Assembly (NCBI GenBank): GCA_017429885.1
Contig: JAFROA010000323.1
Coordinates: 1 to 5,319, forward strand
DNA: 5,319 nucleotides
From: Bacteroidales bacterium
Lineage (GTDB): Bacteria > Bacteroidota > Bacteroidia > Bacteroidales > UBA932
Direction: 5' to 3'
Shown here: piece after piece, positions 1 to 5,319 of the stretch
Layout of the letters: the number at the start of each line of letters is the position of its first letter
Position numbering within the stretch: position 1 is the stretch's first letter
Translations under genes and position numbers: made by a program
Notes under the pieces: generated by a model
Databases searched by the model: none
The model's input: the letters and a program-made list of their open reading frames with translations, nothing else
What the model was told of the DNA's origin: nothing

Positions 1-1577
1 AGAGCCTTTTCTCCCACATGGAGGATCTGCCGTTGAGCTATTTCGATTCCCATTCCCACGGTGACATCATGTCGATCTATACCAATGACGTCGACACCTT
101 ACGTCAAGTGATAGGGAATACCGTTCCGAACTTGTTCCAATCATTGATCACTTTGGTGTCCACCTTCGTGTCGATGGTTGTCCTGTCGATGCCACTTACC
201 CTCGTTTCCATCTTGATGGCCATCCTGACCGTGAGAGTGACGACAGGCCTCGGAAAGATATCCAGAGCCCATTTCGTGGAACGTCAGAAGGCCTTGGGGG
301 CTGTCAATGGCTTCATTGAGGAAATGGTCTCAGGGCAGAGGGTGGTTAAGGTCTATTGCCATGAGAAGAAGGCGATAGATGATTTCTCTGTCTTGAACGA
401 GCGCCTTCGCTCCAGCGCCTATAATGCCAACAAGATAGGCAGCATGGTGATGCCGATCAACGGTAATATCGGTAATCTTGGATATGTCCTCACAGCCGTG
501 GTCGGCGCCCTGATCGCGATAGGTGGTCTGACTGCCTGGTATATGTCAGGAATAGGAGGATCTGTCCTTACCCTCGGCACCTTGGTGGCGTTCTTGTCTC
601 TCCAGAAGAACTTCACGAGGCCGATCTCTAGTATCTCCAACGAGATTAACTCAATAGCCATGGCATCTGCCGGGACTGACAGGGTCTACAGCCTCTTGGA
701 TGAGCCACAGGAGATAGATAATGGTAAAGTCACCCTCGTCAACACTACCGTCTCCCCAGACGGCTCGCTCGTCGAATCGCCCATCCGCACCGGCACATGG
801 GCCTGGAAGGCCCCGGACGGCCGTCCGGGCACATTGACACCTCTGCAGGGACAGGTGAGTCTGAAGGATGTGGATTTCAGTTATGTGGAGGGGAAGCAGG
901 TGTTGTATGACATCACGCTGACCGCATATCCCGGCCAGAAAATCGCCTTTGTGGGTGGCACAGGCGCCGGCAAGACCACCATCACCAACCTCATCAACCG
1001 CTTCTACGAGATCCAGGAAGGCACCATCACATATGATGGTTTTGACATAAGGGATATCGACAAAGACTCCCTGAGGCGAAGCCTTGGAGTAGTCCTGCAG
1101 GAGACTCGTCTCTTATCAGCCTCAGTGCTCGATAACATCCGATATGGCCGTCTGGACGCTACGGATGAGGAGTGTCGGGAAGCTGCCAAACTGGTATATG
1201 CCGACTCCTTTATCCGCCGTCTCCCGCAAGGCTACGACACCATTCTCGCTGCGGACGGAGGCAACCTGTCGCAAGGCGAGAGGCAGCTTTTGGCTATCGC
1301 CAGGGCAGCGGTGGCCAATCCGCCCGTGCTGATTCTCGATGAGGCCACATCCTCCATTGACACGCGTACCGAGAAACTGATCCAGAAGGGGATGGACTCG
1401 CTTATGAAAGGCCGTACCACATTCGTGATCGCCCATCGCCTGTCCACCGTCCAGAACGCCAACTACATCATGGTTATGGACCACGGACACATCATCGAGC
1501 GGGGACGTCACGACGATTTACTCGCCCAGAAAGGCAAGTATTATGAGTTGTATACTGGAAATCAGATTAATGCTTAA
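1..1577 (+). CDS. ABC exporter half-transporter, fused membrane and ATPase domains (5' end cut off)
   Basis: Inner-membrane ABC exporter subunit that would use ATP hydrolysis to move a substrate out of the cytoplasm; the substrate cannot be told. The frame is open back to base 1, so the ATG at 18 is internal: SLFSH before it continues the usual exporter motif (LFxHxxxLPLSYFD). Roughly 100 N-terminal residues with the first membrane helices are probably missing. Counting from that Met: membrane segments near 36-75 and 150-197, coupling region GDIMSIYTNDVDTLRQ at 15-30, Walker A GGTGAGKT 313-320, Q-loop Gln361, signature LSQGE 417-421 (in place of LSGGQ), Walker B VLILDE 437-442, D-loop SSID 445-448, H-loop His473. 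All catalytic residues are intact. A linker of about 40 residues (238-276, with RTGTWAWK) separates the two domains. From memory, this linker and HSHGDIMSIYTND match exporters common in Clostridia, which usually work as heterodimers; the partner may lie upstream. resB follows after 23 bases. Confidence 0.95.
   Translation, partial: SLFSHMEDLPLSYFDSHSHGDIMSIYTNDVDTLRQVIGNTVPNLFQSLITLVSTFVSMVVLSMPLTLVSILMAILTVRVTTGLGKISRAHFVERQKALGAVNGFIEEMVSGQRVVKVYCHEKKAIDDFSVLNERLRSSAYNANKIGSMVMPINGNIGNLGYVLTAVVGALIAIGGLTAWYMSGIGGSVLTLGTLVAFLSLQKNFTRPISSISNEINSIAMASAGTDRVYSLLDEPQEIDNGKVTLVNTTVSPDGSLVESPIRTGTWAWKAPDGRPGTLTPLQGQVSLKDVDFSYVEGKQVLYDITLTAYPGQKIAFVGGTGAGKTTITNLINRFYEIQEGTITYDGFDIRDIDKDSLRRSLGVVLQETRLLSASVLDNIRYGRLDATDEECREAAKLVYADSFIRRLPQGYDTILAADGGNLSQGERQLLAIARAAVANPPVLILDEATSSIDTRTEKLIQKGMDSLMKGRTTFVIAHRLSTVQNANYIMVMDHGHIIERGRHDDLLAQKGKYYELYTGNQINA
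812..829. repeat. Perfect 18-base GC-rich palindrome inside the ABC exporter gene
   Basis: CCCGGACGG is followed directly by its reverse complement CCGTCCGGG, with the centre between 820 and 821. As RNA it could form a 7-bp stem with a GGCC loop. It encodes the residues around KAPDGRPGT, within the extra linker between the membrane and ATPase domains. A perfect 18-base palindrome is expected about 0.02 times in a random equal-base sequence of this length (5319/4^9). It could still be a by-product of GC-rich codons, and no function is assigned. Confidence 0.6.
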
Positions 1578-1600
1578 TTTAGTGAATCTATTTAACGAAC

Positions 1601-2494
1601 ATGACATTATTTAAAAAACCTTGGAAGCTGACGGACGGATTCCTGTTCGGCGGCGCTATCGTCCTTGTGGGCTTGATTCTTCAGCTGGCCCTGGGACCCG
1701 TGAATTGGGGGCGGATAAGTTCCCCGGTCAATCTTATTCTCTGGGTGTTATTCTTGGCTTTTGTGGTCGCGGCCTTCTTACTTAAGAAGCGGTCAGGCTT
1801 CTTCGCCTGGCTGGGTTCCCCAGCCGCCGCTGTTCCCTCCATTGCCTGGACATTGGGATTGACCATTGTCATGGGACTGACAGCTCAAGTTCCTTCAAAA
1901 GGCTGGCTTGGGAACATGATATCTTTCTGGCCATTTGTGCTTTGTTACATCTGGCTGACAGTGGTTGTCGGTCTTGTCTCTCTCAACCACCTGACCCGCC
2001 TGGGTCGTTCTTGGAGGGAAATCCCTGCGGTACTTAATCATTTGGGCCTGTTCGTGACCCTCGTATGCGCCACTTTGGGCAGCGTTGATAAAAGGGAACT
2101 TATGATGACGTTGCATGAGGGCGAGACAGTGTCCACTGCCGAGACAGAGGATGGAACCTCTTATGATACAGGCGTTTCGGTACGCCTGGATGACTTCACG
2201 ATGGAGACCTGGCCAAATGGGATGCCGAAGCGTTTCGCCTCTGATGTGGTTGTGAAAGGAAAGTCCGGCAAGGAGACATCCGCCGTCATCGAGGTCAACA
2301 AGCCTTTGAAGATAGACGGCTGGAAGATGTACCAATACGGCTATGACGAGGAAGCTGGAGTTGAGGGCAAGATGAGCATCCTTCAGATGGTTAAGGACCC
2401 TTGGCTGCCTTTGGTTTATCTCGGAATATTCATGATGCTCGCAGGGGCATTCCTTATGATGATTGTAGGTTTCAGAAGGGAGGAAGTGAAATGA
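1601..2494 (+). CDS. resB: ResB/CcsB-like cytochrome c biogenesis protein
   Basis: One half of the System II (Ccs) cytochrome c synthase in the inner membrane; with CcsA it carries heme outward and holds the apocytochrome on the periplasmic side. The 297-residue protein has five hydrophobic segments (about 13-32, 44-62, 78-97, 107-128, 144-161), a periplasmic domain (about 162-266) and a last helix (268-291). Family marks: LNHLGLF at 145-151, where His147 is the expected in-membrane heme ligand; GSVDKRELMMTLHEGE just after it; and NKPLKIDGWKMYQYGYD at 233-249, typical of ResB periplasmic domains. It is much shorter than Bacillus ResB (about 540 residues), so the soluble domain is reduced. The ATG at 1601 follows a 23-base AT-rich gap with no Shine-Dalgarno, common in Bacteroidales, and the start codons are A/T-rich. 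Its stop overlaps the ccsA start (ATGA), so coupled translation is likely. Co-transcription with the ABC gene is possible but not shown. Confidence 0.9.
   Translation: MTLFKKPWKLTDGFLFGGAIVLVGLILQLALGPVNWGRISSPVNLILWVLFLAFVVAAFLLKKRSGFFAWLGSPAAAVPSIAWTLGLTIVMGLTAQVPSKGWLGNMISFWPFVLCYIWLTVVVGLVSLNHLTRLGRSWREIPAVLNHLGLFVTLVCATLGSVDKRELMMTLHEGETVSTAETEDGTSYDTGVSVRLDDFTMETWPNGMPKRFASDVVVKGKSGKETSAVIEVNKPLKIDGWKMYQYGYDEEAGVEGKMSILQMVKDPWLPLVYLGIFMMLAGAFLMMIVGFRREEVK
1809..1825. repeat. Short inverted repeat within resB
   Basis: Arms GGCTGGG (1809-1815) and CCCAGCC (1819-1825) are perfectly complementary around a 3-base loop. It lies inside the resB reading frame, in the loop before the third membrane segment. 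No run of T follows, so it does not look like a terminator. It may be chance. Confidence 0.3.
2478..2486 (+). promoter_or_regulatory. Shine-Dalgarno-like ribosome binding site for ccsA
   Basis: GGGAGGAAG lies inside the last codons of resB, with the GGAGG core 7 bases before the ATG at 2491. It supports 2491 as the ccsA start over the longer TTG-initiated reading from 2401, whose extra 30 residues look nothing like CcsA. Bacteroidales rarely depend on Shine-Dalgarno pairing, so the match may partly reflect the RREE codons of resB. Confidence 0.5.
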
Positions 2495-3270
2495 GTTGGG
2501 ACAGTTTTGTTTATTTCGCCGCAGCGGCGGTGATTCTTTGGGCTTTGGGTGCTGCGCAAGCCTGGTTCGGCAAAAGAACGTCAGCAATCATCAATTATAG
2601 TCTCGGAATATTGGTATTCTTCGCCTTTATCCTGGCGATGTGGATAAGCCTGGAGCGGCCGCCGCTCCGGACGATGGGGGAGACCAGGCTTTGGTATTCG
2701 TTCTTCCTCGCTGTGGCGGGAATGATTGTCTACAGCCGCTGGAAATACAAATGGATACTCTCTTTCAGCACGATAATGTCGCTTGTGTTCATAATCGTCA
2801 ACCTGCTGAAGCCTGAGATCCATTCGAAAAACTTGATGCCGGCGCTCCAGAGCCCTTGGTTCGCTCCGCATGTGATTGTCTATATGTTCTCTTATGGAAT
2901 GCTCGGAGCCGCCACCCTGATGGCCTTGTATGTCCTCGTGTTCAGGAAAGAGAAGACGACAGCGGAGGACATATCCACTGCTGATAACCTTGTGGCCACC
3001 GGCATGGCGTTCTTGACTTTCGGAATGTTGTTCGGAGCCTTATGGGCGCAGGAAGCCTGGGGAACATATTGGGCATGGGATCCGAAGGAGACATGGGCGG
3101 CTATCACGTGGATGGCTTATCTGCTATATGTCCACTTCAGGATAGCCAGACCCAAGGATTGGGCAAACGCTATGTGGATTCTGATCCTCGCGTTTATCTG
3201 TCTTCAGATATGTTGGTGGGGCATCAACTACCTTCCCTCAGCCCATGCCACTTCGGTACACGTCTATTGA
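2491..3270 (+). CDS. ccsA: CcsA cytochrome c synthase, heme-handling WWD-domain protein
   Basis: Integral membrane partner of ResB that presents heme to the CXXCH site of apocytochromes c at the periplasmic face. From the ATG at 2491 it has 259 residues and about eight membrane segments (roughly 5-24, 33-53, 68-82, 88-105, 125-149, 170-186, 202-218, 225-245). The heme-binding WWD motif is complete: WGTYWAWDPKE at 190-200. Histidines match the known System II pattern: His127 in SPWFAPHV and His257 in the C-terminal VHVY as periplasmic heme ligands, and His215 (YVHFRIAR) as the in-membrane ligand. GETRLWYS at 63-70 and KPEIHSKNLMPALQSPWF at 107-124 are familiar from Bacteroides proteins. The start is set by the ATGA overlap with resB and the GGAGG before it. 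Its 3' end overlaps the convergent prsW gene by 7 bases. No cytochrome substrate (for example nrfA or nrfH) is in view. Confidence 0.94.
   Translation: MSWDSFVYFAAAAVILWALGAAQAWFGKRTSAIINYSLGILVFFAFILAMWISLERPPLRTMGETRLWYSFFLAVAGMIVYSRWKYKWILSFSTIMSLVFIIVNLLKPEIHSKNLMPALQSPWFAPHVIVYMFSYGMLGAATLMALYVLVFRKEKTTAEDISTADNLVATGMAFLTFGMLFGALWAQEAWGTYWAWDPKETWAAITWMAYLLYVHFRIARPKDWANAMWILILAFICLQICWWGINYLPSAHATSVHVY
2652..2668. repeat. Short GC-rich inverted repeat within ccsA
   Basis: GGAGCGGC (2652-2659) and GCCGCTCC (2661-2668) form 8-base perfect arms around a single C. It encodes the conserved ERPPLR stretch of CcsA. Protein constraint plus GC-rich codons can explain it, and no regulatory role is claimed. 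Confidence 0.3.
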
Positions 3271-4034
3271 TCGTCCGGACGGTCTGACCAGTCGTGATTG
3301 ACATCGTAGCCGTGAGAGCGTATTGACCGGCTTGATCCGACGTATTCGTTATTCGCGGCCTCATCAAGGATTCTGCGACGTGTCTTCTTGAACAACCAGA
3401 AGCAGAAGGCTATCAGAACTAATGTTATAAGCAGGGACAAAGCCTCGTTGAGCTCGCTGAAGAAACACAGCGTGTCATACACGCCGTGAAGGATCACCGG
3501 ATAAAGCCACATCTTGATGGCGGCACCTTCGTGTTCCTTACCACGGAAGTGATACTGGGAGTAGTAATAACCCATAGTCACAGCGAAAGCGAAATGCCCG
3601 GGAACGGCGAAAAGGGCCCTTGAGAAAGCCACATCCACCCACGCCGCCCCGGCGCTTATGACATAGATGATGTTCTCGAAAGCGGCGAAACCCAGGCCCA
3701 CGGTAGTGGCGTAGACAATGCCGTCATAACGCTCATCAAACTCCTGACAATTGCGCAGCAATAGCCAGAGCATCAACAGCTTAGCTGATTCCTCCGGGAT
3801 GGCTGCCCCGAAAAACGCGATTCTCACAGCCTCACCCAAGGTGGTTGGCTCTGTAGTGTAGAAGCCCATGTTGAGAAGGGGACCGGAAATGAGAGTCGAG
3901 GCGAGGGCGGCCAGACCGCCATAGCAGAAACCTTTGAATATCAGCCTTGTAGGCTCCGGTTCCGTGTCCTTATGGTAAACGTACCACATGAGGATCAAAG
4001 CCGGGGCAATGGCGGCGATGGTCAGCATCAACAT
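3264..4034 (-). CDS. prsW: PrsW-family intramembrane metalloprotease
   Basis: Predicted inner-membrane zinc-type protease of the PrsW/CAAX-protease-like group. In Bacillus subtilis, PrsW makes the first cut in the anti-sigma factor RsiW; the substrate here is unknown. The 256-residue protein has about seven hydrophobic segments. The three PrsW motifs are intact: EESAK at 81-85 (EExxK), FAAFE at 116-120 (FxxxE) and HGVYD at 183-187 (HxxxD), plus PGH at 145-147 within a membrane stretch. A soluble tail (about 216-256) is first basic (KKTRRR), then acidic, ending DRPDDQ. The ATG at 4034 is one base after the TGA of the upstream oxidoreductase gene, so translation is probably coupled; a second ATG two codons further in (4028) is also possible. 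No Shine-Dalgarno is clear. No sigma/anti-sigma pair lies nearby. The last codons overlap the end of ccsA on the other strand. Confidence 0.9.
   Translation of the reverse strand: MLMLTIAAIAPALILMWYVYHKDTEPEPTRLIFKGFCYGGLAALASTLISGPLLNMGFYTTEPTTLGEAVRIAFFGAAIPEESAKLLMLWLLLRNCQEFDERYDGIVYATTVGLGFAAFENIIYVISAGAAWVDVAFSRALFAVPGHFAFAVTMGYYYSQYHFRGKEHEGAAIKMWLYPVILHGVYDTLCFFSELNEALSLLITLVLIAFCFWLFKKTRRRILDEAANNEYVGSSRSIRSHGYDVNHDWSDRPDDQ
3269..3289. repeat. Nested inverted repeats at the ccsA/prsW tail-to-tail junction
   Basis: GATCGTCCGGACGGTC (3269-3284) is a palindrome apart from one T-G position, and it overlaps GGTCTGACC (3281-3289), a perfect inverted repeat around one T. Both lie in the last codons of prsW and start at the ccsA stop. 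A hairpin with a 6-bp stem and CCGG loop could form in either transcript. No U-tract follows on either strand, so it is not a standard intrinsic terminator. It might slow polymerase or shield 3' ends, but this is inference. Confidence 0.4.
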
Positions 4035-4035
4035 A

Positions 4036-5319
4036 TCACTTGTTCTTTAGGTACTCGTCAATCGCCTTGGCGGCCTTTCTGCCGGCGCCCATTGCCAGGA
4101 TCACAGTTGCCGCACCAGTCACAGCGTCACCTCCAGCGAATATTCCCTCACGGGTAGTGCGTCCATCCTCGTCGGCCACGAGTCCACCCCTACGGGTCGC
4201 CTCAAGACCATCTGTGGTCTTGACAATCAATGGATTCGGAGCGGTTCCTAAGGCCATGATGACAGTCTCGGTCGGGATCTCGAACTCGGATCCAGGGATC
4301 GGGACAGGGGAGCGGCGGCCACTTTCGTCCGGCTCGCCCAGTTCCATGCGGATACATTTCAAGGCCCTTACCCAGCCGTTCTCGTCCGCGAGAATCTCGA
4401 TGGGGTTGGTTAGCATCTGGAAATCAATCCCTTCTTCTTTTGCGTGATGAACTTCCTCCTTCCTCGCTGGAAGCTCCACCTCGGTTCGGCGGTAGATGAT
4501 AGATGTGTCAGCTCCAAGCCTCAGGGCGGTCCTGGCGGCATCCATAGCCACATTGCCTCCTCCTACCACGCAGCACTTCTTCCCTGCATGGATAGGAGTG
4601 AGATAATCCTCCCTGAAGGCCTTCATCAGGTTGTTTCGGGTCAGGAACTCATTGGCCGAGAACACACCGTTGAGGTTCTCGCCAGGGATGCCCATGAACT
4701 TCGGCAGACCGGCGCCGGTTCCTACGAACACGGCCTCGAATCCCTCGTCATCCATAAGGCTGTCAATCGTGACCGTGCGACCTATAATGACATCAGTTTC
4801 TATCTTGACTCCCAATGCTTTAACCTCATTTATCTCACGCTTTAATACAGTATCTTTCGGAAGCCTGAACTCCGGTATCCCATACTCCAAAACGCCGCCA
4901 GCCTTGTGGAGAGCCTCGAAAATGGTAACATCATATCCCCATTTGGCGAGATCAGATGCGCAGGCTAGTCCCGCAGGCCCGGAACCGATCACCGCCACCT
5001 TCCGGCCGGAGGGGTCGGCGCAGCCGATTCCTGAAGTGGACATAGTCTCCGACGACTGTTCCTCGGTGAATGAGTGGTCGGCGACGAAGCGCTCGAGCTT
5101 GCCGATGGCCACAGGCTCGAATTTGACGCCCAGCACGCAGCTGCCCTCGCACTGTGTCTCCTGAGGGCATACACGGCCGCAAACGGCGGGAAGTGAGGAA
5201 TCCTCACCGATAACAGCGGCAGCCCCCTTGATATCACCCTCTTTGACCTTAGCTATGAATTCGGGAATCTTGATGCTGACCGGACAAGCCGTGACGCAGC
5301 GGGGATTCTTGCAGTGGAG
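4036..5319 (-). CDS. gltD: NADPH-dependent glutamate synthase small subunit / NfnB-like flavoprotein (5' end cut off)
   Basis: Iron-sulfur FAD enzyme of the GltD family, which passes electrons between NADPH and a partner (glutamate synthase large subunit, or ferredoxin/NADH in NfnAB). The frame is open to the window edge, giving 427 visible residues; a GTG at 5136 would give a false start that drops the cluster domain. In visible numbering, the Cys-rich N-terminus has HCKNPRCVTACPV (Cys3, 8, 12) and CGRVCPQETQCEGSC (Cys47, 51, 57, 61), enough for two [4Fe-4S] clusters if one more Cys lies just outside. Then come FAD motif GSGPAG 112-117, NADPH motif GGGNVAMDAAR 253-263 with YRR 276-278 (2'-phosphate binding), and the C-terminal FAD motif GGDAVTGAATV 396-406. 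The domain lacks only about 20-30 residues, unless it is fused to an NfnA-like domain as in many Bacteroides proteins. No gltB is in view. The stop is one base before prsW. Family is certain; exact partner is not. Confidence 0.95.
   Translation of the reverse strand, partial: LHCKNPRCVTACPVSIKIPEFIAKVKEGDIKGAAAVIGEDSSLPAVCGRVCPQETQCEGSCVLGVKFEPVAIGKLERFVADHSFTEEQSSETMSTSGIGCADPSGRKVAVIGSGPAGLACASDLAKWGYDVTIFEALHKAGGVLEYGIPEFRLPKDTVLKREINEVKALGVKIETDVIIGRTVTIDSLMDDEGFEAVFVGTGAGLPKFMGIPGENLNGVFSANEFLTRNNLMKAFREDYLTPIHAGKKCCVVGGGNVAMDAARTALRLGADTSIIYRRTEVELPARKEEVHHAKEEGIDFQMLTNPIEILADENGWVRALKCIRMELGEPDESGRRSPVPIPGSEFEIPTETVIMALGTAPNPLIVKTTDGLEATRRGGLVADEDGRTTREGIFAGGDAVTGAATVILAMGAGRKAAKAIDEYLKNK
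4998..5013. repeat. Short GC-rich near-palindrome within the gltD-like gene
   Basis: TCCGGCCGGA (5001-5010) is a perfect 10-base palindrome, extended to 16 bases by flanking CC and GG with one T/G mismatch. It encodes the DPSGRK linker just before the FAD-binding motif. Probably a by-product of codon choice. Confidence 0.25.

Noticed and set aside
1122..1511. A 129-residue minus-strand open frame opposite the ABC ATPase domain
   Set aside because: It covers the signature and Walker B region on the other strand, where codon constraint often leaves long open antisense frames, and has no family resemblance.
1578..1600. Possible promoter between the ABC gene and resB
   Set aside because: The 23-base gap is AT-rich, but I find no TAnnTTTG-type Bacteroidales -7 element with a -33 TTTG at proper spacing. 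Read-through from upstream is equally likely.
2401..2490. A longer ccsA reading frame starting at TTG 2401
   Set aside because: The extra 30 residues are polar and arginine-rich, unlike any CcsA N-terminus, and lie wholly inside resB. The ATG at 2491 has GGAGG before it and gives a normal first membrane helix.
1895..2587. A 230-residue open frame on the minus strand opposite resB
   Set aside because: It is rich in His, Pro, Arg and Gln with no recognizable domain, and it mirrors a well-supported membrane protein gene, so it is a shadow frame.
3269..3289. Intrinsic bidirectional terminator at the convergent junction
   Set aside because: Inverted repeats are present but no T-run follows on either strand, and the stem is short, so it does not meet the usual criteria.
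1809..5013. The smaller GC-rich inverted repeats (1809, 2652, 4998) as a dispersed repeat family
   Set aside because: They share no common sequence beyond CCGG/GGCC-type cores, each lies in conserved coding sequence, and 8-base arms with short loops are expected about once by chance in a window of this size.
4631..5164. A 177-residue plus-strand open frame opposite the gltD-like gene
   Set aside because: It lies antisense to strongly conserved cofactor motifs, shows no domain pattern, and has the Pro/Ser-rich make-up typical of a shadow frame.

Overview
The window looks like chromosomal DNA from a Bacteroidales bacterium, probably a gut-type lineage with moderate GC (about half G+C by eye, not counted). 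Three things point that way. The ResB and CcsA proteins are separate, adjacent genes with a Bacteroides-like sequence style (for example RPPLRTMGETRLWYS in CcsA). The PrsW-type protease resembles Bacteroidales versions. Most genes lack a clear Shine-Dalgarno sequence. No RNA gene, insertion sequence, CRISPR array, phage gene or origin is visible. Coding density is nearly complete: the longest non-coding gap is 23 bases.

Left half, plus strand: the 3' part of an ABC exporter half-transporter (1-1577, N-terminus cut by the window edge), a 23-base gap, then resB (1601-2494) and ccsA (2491-3270), which overlap by ATGA. ResB and CcsA together form the System II cytochrome c synthase, which carries heme across the inner membrane and attaches it to periplasmic c-type apocytochromes. 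All four histidines expected for the heme pathway and the WWD motif can be located. No apocytochrome or thiol-reduction gene lies in the window.

Right half, minus strand: the 3' part of a GltD/NfnB-type flavin and iron-sulfur NADPH oxidoreductase (4036-5319, N-terminus beyond the window edge), followed after one base by a PrsW-family intramembrane metalloprotease (3264-4034). These two are probably one operon. It converges on the cytochrome operon, and the ccsA and prsW coding ends overlap by 7 bases with no room for a dedicated terminator.

Most of the window is ordinary core-type gene content, and I do not see a convincing new system. The points worth a second look are: a Clostridia-like ABC exporter with an extra linker that holds a perfect 18-base palindrome; a change of codon use inside that gene; the tail-to-tail overlap with nested inverted repeats; the pairing of an intramembrane protease with a redox flavoenzyme; and the GltD/NfnB ambiguity, which depends on sequence just outside the window.
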